DNA from: Serripes groenlandicus
Lineage: Eukaryota > Mollusca > Bivalvia > Cardiida > Cardiidae
Assembly (NCBI GenBank): GCA_031761405.1
Contig: JASEVX010000001.1
Location: forward strand, 23,827,270-23,891,269
Direction of reading: 5' to 3'
DNA length: 64,000 nucleotides
Position numbers and translations under genes: made by a program. Positions 44,701-56,700 of this stretch are shown piece after piece; positions within the stretch are counted from its first letter, which is position 1; each line of letters opens with the position of its first letter. Under the pieces are notes generated by a model. The model did not search any database. It was given only the letters and a program-made list of their open reading frames with translations, and had not been told where the DNA came from.

Positions 44701-47700
44701 ATTTCACAGGGAAAGGAATATTAGAAGATTATTGAAGTGACCGTTTACGAATTTTGTTGAGTGTATGTGGGAACGGCTTAACATTAATGACAATATTATC
44801 ATTTTAAGATAAAAAACATTGTTCCACAATATTTTCAAAAGTCGTCTGCTGCAGATTCGGCAAAGTGCCTCTGCAGTTAATAAAGGGTTATACTTAATGC
44901 CAGTACATTAAGTGTCTTTAATTAAACCCTTTCCCTGAATTAGAAAACAGTGTATAACAATTAAACTTCCAATTATCATGATGATACAATATTTTCCATG
45001 GATACATTTTCAAAGCAGAAGAAAATATATCTGTTGCGAATATGACTGTACGAGGTAAAGAGTTCGCAGGAACTTTCTTTCTACAGAAACTAATGTTGGT
45101 TACCATGATTTCGTTATAGTCTCCGCCGAGGCTTTGCTGTATTACAAAACACTAGAGAAGGCCGAAGAAAAGCAAGTGACATTTAACCTGACAAAACAGT
45201 TGATAGGTATTGTATTCATAATCTTATATAAACATCTTATACAGTACTCCTTTTTCAAAACCTCATTATTGAAATAGAGATAGTCATAACCTATTCTTAA
45301 AGTGTATTCCCACAGTAAGCAAATCTGATGCAGACAATTTGTCAAACATCTAGGACAAAGATATAGAACATCAGTACGAATGGAAGTATAATTATTGATT
45401 AGAGTTGAAATAATTTGTCCAAAGTATTTCAAAAGACATCCGCTGAAGATGCATGTTGTGAGGAGTTTACACATTACATTTCTTGATGTGCTATTTTTAT
45501 GCCATCCCAAGCCGATTGAAAATATAACCTAAAGACATATTATGTAATTGAAAATCCAAACAATGTTTTGTTTTGAGAATATGCCAGCAAGAACATTGTT
45601 GAAAAAAAGATACGATAGTTGTAAACAGTGTGTAAAAGAAGATATTATCCATTTAGAGAATGATTTCAAAAATGTCATTGACTGCTAAATCCATCTGCAT
45701 CAGGGAACATACTGTATCGGGGGAAAAGGTCAATTTATCCTTTTGCCTCATTGTTATCAAAAGTCATCTGCATGTAAGCCTCTGTAAATGAAAGTTAAAT
45801 TATTGAACACCTTTGAAAAAAATTGTGGCAAATGGTGAAATTGCTCATTAAGAAAAAATTCTCCTTTTGTCACAATGTTTTTCAAATATCATCCACTGTA
45901 GAGCCGTCAACATGCGTCTGTATATGAGAAAGGATTAAAAGTCAGTATCAGGAATAAGCTTTCATCTTTCTTTAACAATTAATACTTTCTCCTACAAGGT
46001 TTGAAGGTGATATGGAATGATGATTACGTTACTTTTGTATTGTATCGAGGCACCTATCATCTCTCAGACATGAGGTTAAGCTGTTCCCATCCACAAACCA
46101 CTATCCCGTTAGATGTTACAAAGGAAGATTCGGCGATCTATGGCAAGACAACATTCATATGTGGTAGGAGTGAAACCATGTTGTATTTAGATGTCGTCGT
46201 AATATGGAAAGAGAAGATCCTGTATGCCAAGAAAGTGACCGAAACAGGGCACACAGCAGGTAGAGTCCAATGGAAAGAGAAGATCCTGTATGCCAAGAAA
46301 GTGACCGAAACAGGTCACACAACAGGTAGAGTCCATTCGTTTTGTCATCGTCAAATCACAAATGAAAAATAAATCGATACAATACCTCGTTTAGATACTA
46401 CAAATTGTCTCTCTATATGATCCCTTATGCTGTAATAATAATTACCGTAATGTTAATTCGGGGAACCCCACACAGGACAATGTTACTATAAATAGCCTTT
46501 CTATATGAACCATATATAAGCTATTTATAGAAACACGAGCCTGGGTGGGATTCCCAACATTTTCTCATACGAAATCATTACGGTTATTTTTATTATAGCA
46601 TATGGACAATATAGAGAGACAATTTGTAGTCTCTTAACGATGTTTTGTGTGGTTTTCCCCTTTTTACTCAAATGAAAACTCGGGACATCTGTGTTCAATT
46701 TATCCCTTTCCCAACAGACCTGTGTTCAATGTATCACTTTCCCATCAGACGACTATTGAGTTCTTCCAAAAACTAAATCATTATATTACGTCAAATCAAC
46801 ATGTTATTATCTTCAATTTGCACGATACATTGTCAAAAACAGAGCAATTTCTCCTTTTTCCCACAACGTTTTTATAACTTTGTATCATAGTCATACTCCA
46901 ATTGTTTACAGTTGTAACAATGTTGTCAGTATGTATTTCCAAAATGTATACCTCTTAAACTATCATAAACAGTTAATTTAGATTTTTATTAGGAGGCGGC
47001 TTCCTGTAGGGATGCTTTTAATTTTCGGTCAAGGAGAATATTTAGACCTGCCAGCGTGACCACATATCTTGATTTCTCTTTGTCCTTTCTAAGTACATTA
47101 ATTTAAGGTAATGCCTTTTAAAACATCCCTTTTACACTCTATATACATGTGTGAGTTTTACAAATTAAAAACAAAAGACAAAGGCCAGTATATTAATTGA
47201 ATGTATGTACATTTTTATTTAAGCGAAATTCATACTGTATCTACTCTAGACAGTAAAATAGAGAACCCTTCTGTTGATAATTAGACGAAGAAGCCTCGTC
47301 CCGTATTCACTAAACTTTTCAATTTAGATATTTGTCTAAATCTAAATCTTAATATTTAGTCCACGTTTTAGATTTAATCCGTATTCACAAACGTGGTTTT
47401 TTTTTTAAACCGATCTCAATTTGGTCTAGTGTGTAAATGTCGTAAGCGGCCACGCAGCGACTCTGGTTCCCGAATCAAGTTAAGAGCTAACATAAGAGAC
47501 AGTACCATTCATCTATAGTCTATTTATAGATTTTCATTTTTATCGCAATTTCACATACATTTTTCATTTGCTTTGCTTTTAATAATCTGACTTTCATGTT
47601 CAGTACATACTGGATTCAAAGTTAACGTTGAGTACAATTGTCATCGCAAAATGCAGACATGAAAAGATTTAAACCACAGAAATATCTGTTTCAAGATCAA

Positions 47701-50700
47701 TTTCGTTCTTTTTCGCTGTTGCAGTTCCACATTTCATGAATATCGCGGCAAACACGATCCAGAATACTTAAATGAAATGAAATCTTCTGGTTCTTACAAG
47801 CAAAGTGTGATCGGATTAACTGAACTGTATTTAACTTATCACTGTAAATGTAGACAGCATTTCAACTCTTATATCAACTGGTAAATTTACAGTTTGAGAA
47901 GTGAATTCAAGTAAATTTTCAAGCACTGGTTTAACGTTTTCAAAAAAAATTGAAACTAGTTCCTATGTTAAGCCTTTCCCTTATACGTATCACATTAAGT
48001 AAAAATTGGAACATCTTGCTAAATGAAGGTATAATTTATGGACATAAAGTAGAAAACATTGTAGCAAATAAAGGCTAAATTGTTTTCAAAAGTCGCTGCA
48101 GCTATTGTCAGTCTTTCGGATTACGTGTACTTTATTTTCTGAATGCTAATCACGACACGAGTTCACATCAGTTTCGTCAACTCGAGATTGTGCGTTTGTA
48201 ATCCGACAGCTTTGATTTTCAATTGCTCAATTTGCCACAATAATTTCAACTCTTTTCAAATATCTTACTATCATTAATAGAGATTTTCTTTGTTTTGTAC
48301 TTGATGATTTTAAAGTCTGTCAGAGTAAACATCATTGAAATCATTGTGGCAAAAGGAGAAATTGCTCATAATGAGCAATATCTGCATTTGCCACAATAAT
48401 TCAACACTTTTCAATTATCATACGATCATTTATAGAGATTTTTTTTACTTGATAATTTCAAAGTCGTCTACTGCAGATTTGTTTTATGTGGGAAACCCTT
48501 ATCCATTATCATGACTTACCGATACGAAAAACAGATTTTCTGTGTGTAAGCATTATTTGATAAAACATTATCAAAACAGGGCGGGTGTTCAATACAAATA
48601 GTTGATTGTTTTTGATACTAATTTAAATTTATCATAACCTCTTGTCCATTTATCTTTATTATTATATGTCACTTTTTATGATCAGCTTAACTCTAAATTA
48701 TCTCATTCACTTAAAACACAGACCTTGCCAGGTTAAATATCCTTCAATAATCGATATCAGCATTACTGACTACAGATTAAATTGTTCTAATGTTTGTGGA
48801 TTTAAATGATCTTTTTTCTTATTTCTTCATGTGAAACGAAATATTGCGGCTTCTCTTTGATGCTTTGCATCAAACATCCGTCTTGTATTATCCTTGAGTA
48901 TGTTTATCCGAAAGATATCAATTAAACCTTAATTCAAAACACAGAGGAAATGAATAAAGGAAGAGACCATTTATTCATGCCCTGTATGACCTCTCTCTGA
49001 ACTTATTGAGCGAGAATCAGTTATATAATCGAGATAGTAACAGGAGATCTCATAACCGTTTATGATATCTGATAGTTTTACAACTTACTTACCCTTTTTC
49101 TCTAAACAGAAATAAGAGGCCGGCGAATTGGAATATATCCAAACAAAAATATGGGAATAATAAGTTTAACTGAATAAAGCGGGAAGCGTTGGCACAATGA
49201 TTTTCAAAAGTGTTCTGCTGCTTAATTTCCCCTAATACAGGGACAGTGCATAACACTGAAAATGGTATAAGAATAGCTGTAGAAAAGTGTGTGATATCTA
49301 GAATATTGAATTAATTTTCATGCTACAGGTTTGAGACATTGTGTAAAAGGGAGGAATAAGTCATTTTGAGTAATTGTTACATTTTCTAGAAAGGTTTTCA
49401 AAATTCACCCGTTTCATTTGTATCGTATTCTATCATGTAAAGGGTGAACACTGAAAGTTCATTAATGAAAACGTTCGAAGCCTGCCATTTCAAAGTGTTC
49501 CTCTGAGTTTATCATTTTTCTGTGTATATACATTATGATATTATTCAACGTTGTTTAAAGTGATGGGTGACTAGTCTACAGTGTGATAATATTGAATGAA
49601 ATCAAAAGTATTTGACATTGTACATATTGATAACAATCTAGTCCACAGTGGAATTACTTTTTGAACTCATTCATGAGGAAGGCGGACTCGGGCAAATAGG
49701 CATGTCGAAAGTAGTGCGATGTGAATGAAAGCCAATCAAATGAAGTAATCTCAAATCCTTCCGCGGTTTAGTGTGGTTGCAGCTTTAATTTTTGGATTTT
49801 CGAAAGCAGGCATGCTATGAGCTTTCGGATCGCTTCGCGACCCTTCGCTCAAAAACGCTGTGTTTACGTAGAAATCAGTGTATATCATTACCAGAATGCA
49901 TTGAATATATGACATTCAGTTTAAATTTATTGTACGTGTATAGGATGCAGCGGAAATGATTGATTTAGTCATTTTTTGGTAGAATTGCGTAAGCAAGGCT
50001 ATCATAGTTTCAGATGAAGTTTTAACGTAACGTGATGTAAATGACTGAGAACATCAAATCAGTACGCCAAAAAAAATAATAGTGCGAACAAGTCTTGACT
50101 GAATGACGAATGCAAACATAAGCAAACGTCAAATAAGTAATCAAAGTTATTTGGTATCGGAGGTCGTTGTAAACTCACTGGTTAGCTTAAATCAGTCTTA
50201 ACATCCTGGTTTTAATGTTAAGCTCTTTTTTCTTTTTCTAGTTGTTTTATGCTGAGATAGACACACACATTATTTCTTTCATAAGTAGGTTTTTGTTGTG
50301 ATTTAGGTATGTGATAAGTTTATAAATGTGATGCCGTTGATTAATTCTGGGTTAATTATCGTGCCTTTCTATGTTGTGCAAGCAATTTAATGGATTATGA
50401 CGATAGCCTGTGCATGTGATAATATAGGTGTTTTCAAAGGTGTCTGCTGCAAATTTTGTATATGGAAAAGGGTGAAAGCAAGGTATCAATACATGACACT
50501 TACCAGGTGGCATTGTTTAAAATAATTGCAACAGCGATCAAATTGCATGTCGCATAATTAGTTGTTTGGTCGCAACCGTTTTCTCTAGGCTAATAGGATT
50601 CTTGTAGTACTTGATTGCAACCAATGAAGGTTTTCATCAGAGTTGATGCAGACTGATCTGTATCTATGCTGGTTGCAAAGTCCCAACTGTTAGTATATGT

Positions 50701-53700
50701 GTGTGACAGACTAAATGATAACAAAAAACAGAGCTCTAGATAAGGGGTATTTTTTACATTTATAAAATCCTTATTTTACACTCAAACCATATGTTTTGTG
50801 TACTCAAAACGATCGTCTCAGCAAGACGATCATTTTGAGTACCCATAACATAGGGTTTGGTTTAGTAATAGGAGATATATTGTGGGGGAAAGACTAATTT
50901 ACTCCTCCTTATCTAGCCATCTGACAAGTATTGACATCTGTATTACAGCAACAAAGTTGCCCGAAACGACCGTGAAGAAAACGACGACGACAACCAGGCA
51001 AATCACCACGACCTCAAATAATTCCACATCCACAGGTAAAAGTACGACCTATTAAACATACACCTTTTGGAAAAAACAATGTTTTCAACTCGGTACCTAA
51101 AGTTTGCTTCCAATATCCAAGACGTTTTTTTCAGCATATGTCATAAAAGCAGTCAACTCTAAAACAGTTATAAATGGATAATCAATTAACTTGTCTGCTA
51201 TTTATTGACAACTCTAACAGAACCAGAGATAGAAATAAATAATAAGAATCTTACTTAAAGAGCATTAAACATTGTAGGAAAAGGACGAAAATAATATTTC
51301 TTGGTTTAAACAAAAAAATATAAAGATCTGACATCTCATAATTTATTTACCTTAGCCCTTTCCCACTTTCAGATGCATTTTGATATATTTTGTGGAAAAA
51401 GAGAATTTGGTTTGCTTCAATATTTTCACCTCTTATCGATATTAATAATTGTATCTACAGATGTTTTTCCATGTATTTCAAAGTCGTCTGCTGTTCTAAC
51501 ATATGCGGAAAAAGGTTACGTCTTGGATATTGGCAGCAAACTTTAGGCACCGAGTTGAAAACATTGTTGCGCATTTTTTTTCCCTTTCCACAAATTTTGG
51601 AATGTTTAAGGGAGAGGGTTAATAAATAAAGAAAAGATTTCTACACTTGTGACTCAGGAATTCGCTGTGGCGAAGGGGTTACAATCTAGTCCACAGTGGA
51701 ATTACTTTTTGAACTCATTCATGAGGAAGGCGGTCTCAGGCAAAAAGGCGTGTCGAAAGTAGTGCGATGTGAATGAAAGCCAATCAAAGGAAGTAATCTC
51801 AAATCCTTCCGCGGTTGAGTGTGGTTGCAGCTTTAAGTTGGATTTTCGAAAGCAGGCATATGCTATGAGCTTTCGGATCGCTTCGCGACCCTTCGCTCAA
51901 AAACGCTTTGTTTACGTAGAAATCAGTGTATGTCATTACCAGAATGCATTGAATATATGACATTCAGTTTAAATTTATTGTACGTGTATAGGATGCAGCT
52001 GAAATGATTGATTTAGTCATTTTTGGTAGAATTGCGTAAGCAAGGCTATCATAGTTTCAGATGAAGTTTTGACGTAACGTGATATAAATGACTGAGAACA
52101 TCAAATCAGTACGCCAAAAAAAATAATAGTGCAAACAACTCTTGATCGACTGAATGACGAATGCAAACATAAGCAAAAGTCAAATAAGTAATCAAAGTTA
52201 TTTGGTTTCGAAGGTCGTTGTAAACTCATTGGTTAGCTTAAATCAGTCTTAACATCCTGGGTTTAATGTTAAGCTCTTTTTTTTTTCTAGTTGTTTTATG
52301 CTGAGATAGACACACACATTTTTTTTAGTTATGCACAATTTTTTTCATAGGTAGGTTTTTGTTGTGATTTAGGTATGTGATAAGTTTATAAATGTGATGC
52401 CGTTGATTAATTCTGGGTTAATTATCATGCCTTTCTATGTTGTGCAAGCAATTTAATGGATTATGATGATAGCCTGTGCATGTGATAATATAGGTGTTTT
52501 CAAAGGTGTCTGCTGCAAATTTTGTATATAGAAAAGGGTGAAAGCAAGGTATCAATAATTGCCCTGTAACATGACACTTACCAGGTGGCATTGTTTAAAA
52601 TAATTGCAACAGCGATCAAATTGCATGTCGCATAATTAGTTGTTTGGTCGCAACCGTTTTCTCTAGGCTAATAGGATTCTTGTAGTACTTGATTGCAACC
52701 AATGAAGGTTTTCATCAGAGTTGGTGCAGACTGATCTGTATCTATGCTGGTTGCAAAGTCCCAACTGTTAGTATATGTGTGTGACAGACTAAATGATAAC
52801 AAAAAACAGAGCTCTAGATGAGGTTTTTTTTTACATTTATAAAATCCTTATTTTACACTCAAACCATATGTTTTGTGTACTCAAAACGATCGTCTCAGCA
52901 AGACGATCATTTTGAGTACCCATAACATAGGGTTTGGTTTAGTAATAGGAGATATATTGTGGGGGAAAGACTAATTTACTCCTCCTTATCTAGCCATCTG
53001 ACAAGTATTGACATCTGTATTACAGCAACAAAGTTGCCCGAAACGACCGTGAAGAAAACGACGACGACAACCAGGCAAATCACCACGACCTCAAATAATT
53101 CCACATCCACAGGTAAAAGTACGACCTATTAAACATACACCTTTTGGAAAAACAATGTTTTCAACTCGGTACCTAAAGTTTGCTTCCAATATCCAAGACG
53201 TTTTTTCAGCATATGTCATAAAAGCAGTCAACTCTAAAACAGTTATAAATGGATAATCAATTAACTTGTCTGCTATTTATTGACAACTCTAACAGAACCA
53301 GAGATAGAAATAAATAATAAGAATCTTACTTAAAGAGCATTAAACATTGTAGGAAAAGGACGAAAATAATATTTCTTGGTTTAAACAAAAAAATATAAAG
53401 ATCTGACATCTCATCATTTATTTACCTTAGCCCTTTCCCACTTTCAGAGGCATTTTGATATATTTTGTGGAAAAAGAGAATTTGGTTTGCTTCAATATTT
53501 TCACCTCTTATCGATATTAATAATTTTATCCATGTATTTCAAAGTCGTCTGCTGTTCTAACATATGCGGAAAAAGGTTACGTCTTGGATATTGGAAGCAA
53601 ACTTTAGGCACCGAGTTGAAAACATTGTTGCGCATTTTTTTTCCCTTTCCACAAATTTTGGAATGTTTAAGGGACAGGGTTAATAAATAAAGAAAATATT

Positions 53701-56700
53701 TCTACACTTGTGACTCAGGAATTCGCTGTGGCCAAGGGGTTAAACCCAGTTCCCTGGACATTTCCTCATTATTTCTCTTCTTCACTCAACTTATCAAGAA
53801 AAGTTGACCGTAGGCGATACGATTTAATATGCTATGTGCATCGCCTCGATGGTGTAGTGGTTAGAGCGTTCGCCTTGGATGCGGGAGGTCGCGGGATCGA
53901 TCACCGGCCGGGTCATATCAAATACTTTAAAAATGGTAGTAATGGCTGCTCAGGGTTGCGGGGTTAGCATATTATGACCGACCTGTCCTGCTATTCCCTC
54001 CTAAATCAGCCTGGTCGTGGGAAAATGTACAAGTTGGATTTTGTGTACGGTGTAGCATCTGCAACAGACAACTTCGGAAAACATTGTGACAAAAGGAGAC
54101 ATTGCTCATAATAGCGAATTTCCCCTTTTACCACTATGTTTTCAACTCTTTCTTTCATTTATAGAAATGTCCAATCATTTCTCAAATATGTTTTATAGTC
54201 TGCTGCTGCAGATTTTGTTGTATGTGGGAAAGGGTTAATGGTTTTGTCCTTGAAAAAAAGGTACCAGTTGGCATTTTTGTACAGTGTATGTTCAGATCCT
54301 CAGTCTTATCAGCCTTGTCGGGTCATACCAAATACTTTAAACATGATAGTAACGGCTTCCCTTCTTGGTGCGCAGGTTTGCTTGATAAGCTGGTATCAGG
54401 AAAAATGGGTCAGAAGTACTGGGGGAACTAACCCAGGAAACACCGTAATATAACAACAACAACAACAACAACAACATGTTGAAAGCGGCGTAAACACCAA
54501 ACAATCAATCGATCAGTCTTGTCAGAATATTATTATATAAATAACACATTGATTTGAATTGGACAGTAATATTGTCAGCCTGAGGAGAATACTGTCACCC
54601 GAGCCGCAGGCGAGGGTGACAGTATTTCTCCGAAGGATGACAATATTACTGTCCAATTTAAAGCAATTTGTAATTTATTTTATTATAACAAAAAATAATA
54701 ACATAATAAATAATAAAATATAAATAATAAAATAATAATTATTTTATGATCTGTAAAATGTTTCATAGCACAAAAAGACAACATAGAGCGCTCTACATGT
54801 CTAGTTTTAATGAGTTTCATTAACATCCTACCTGCCAGTAAACAAATTTGCATACGGCCGTGAGACAGTAAGAAATTTGCATGTATACCGCCGTGAGACA
54901 GTACACAAACTGTCGCATGGTCACGTGGTACATTTGTCTTGACAGTAAAAATAGCAACTTTTTGTCAATGGGAGTTTTATATGAACAATGGAATTGAGGT
55001 GTAATAAAATCTTCTAACAAGTTTCTGTATGAAATATGTTAGGGTGCACACAGGCTGGTCTAAATCTACACTGTTCACAAAAGCCAATTTTTACCCTTTT
55101 CCCGTGGACGGTCTGGTTTCATTTATCCTATCTGCAAACTGTAAATGGTGGGATGTAAAAAGAGGTTAACCCTTTCCTGCATAAGTACGCCTTCTGACAC
55201 TTCTGCATTACGAATAATTTCCCCATTTGCCACAATGATTTCAACTCTATACAATGATCATACTATCATTTATAGAGATTTTTTTTATAATTTCAAAGTC
55301 GTCTGTTGCATATTTATTGTATGTGAGAAAGGGTTAATGGAAGCATTTCCATCCATAAAACGATACAGGTGAGTAAATTATGTAGACAAAACATAATTAT
55401 TAGCAATTTCTACTTTTCCCATAATGTTATCCACATATTGTAAGCTAGATGCCCAATCACTCTAGCAAAAGGAGAAATTGCTCATTACGAGCCATTTCTC
55501 GATCATTAAGCAGTAAAGTTTTTCAACAGTCGTCTGCTGCAGAGGCGTCAGAAAGTGTATGTAATTGGGAAAGGGTTAATTTGCAATATCTCTTGATTTC
55601 AGATATAGTAACTAAGAACATGCCATTCATCATTGGTGTCACTTCTGCTGGAGTCTTCATAATCGTCGGCATATTTGTGATAGTTTGTTGTGTTATAAAG
55701 GCTAAAAGAAAGCACAAACCAAATACAGGTAGAAGTTAAATATTAGCAATTAAATTCTTTTTTTATTTCCAATGAAAATCAATTAGTTTCAACCCTCAAT
55801 TGTCAAACTTTCCGACAGATAGAACTCCATATTTCATTGAAAAGAGTTACTCCTTCAAAAGAAAATGGGGAAGGCATGTTTTATGTAAGAAAAAAAGCAC
55901 TCCGCAAAGATGGTTCATTTTGCTCACAATCAGGCTCGGCCAAAACTGTTTTTACACATACTCTAGTTTCACTATCAGTATAGTAAAAAGCAAACACTAT
56001 GTTGGTTCTAAATGAGTCAGAGGTTAATCAACTTTATAAAAAACACTTTCAACTTTCAACCAAATCATTATTGTCCAATGGGAGACAATTTCAGTCTTAA
56101 ATATTCATCAGACGGTCCGAATTGCTTCCCTTTGACCTCCTAGGCAATGTATTTTAGGAACTATTTGGCTGTTGTCAAACTATGGTGGCATGCTTCTGCC
56201 ACCACATAACCACTTAATTATCACGTTAAATAACTAGTAAGTCACTTAAATATCATGATACATATCTGATTAACGCGTTAATTTGTATGTTAACAGATAC
56301 TTATGTCAACACAAAAAAATGTTTCGGCCAACAGATACCTACACAATGCCATTTTTAATATTTATTAAGTGGTTAACGTGTTATGTAACTACTAACTAGT
56401 GAGTCAGATAAGTATCACGATATTTATGTGGTTAACAAGTTAGTCAGATAAGTATCGTGATAATTATGTGGTTAACTAGTTACGTAACTAGTTAGTCAGG
56501 TAAATATCGTGATAATTATGTGGTTATAGTAATAAAAAAAAAAAAAAAAATCTATATTTTTGCCTAGTAAAATCATCTGTTGCAGATTTGTTTTGTGTGG
56601 GAAACGGTTTAAAAAACGGCGAAAATGTTGTTTCATGGTCTTCTGTCAGTTTTTCTAAATTCCATATTTTATTGTTTAGGGGTAGCTGTGAATAGTGGTG

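Larger units (their letters stand above)
49633..51680. repeat. Tandem segmental duplication, copy 1 (about 2.05 kb)
   Basis: Begins ACAATCTAGTCCACAGTGGA and ends GTGGCGAAGGGGTT. Near-identical to 51681-53741 apart from small indels and substitutions. It contains the Thr-rich exon 50949-51035 and a foldback MITE at 50733-50917. Confidence 0.9.
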
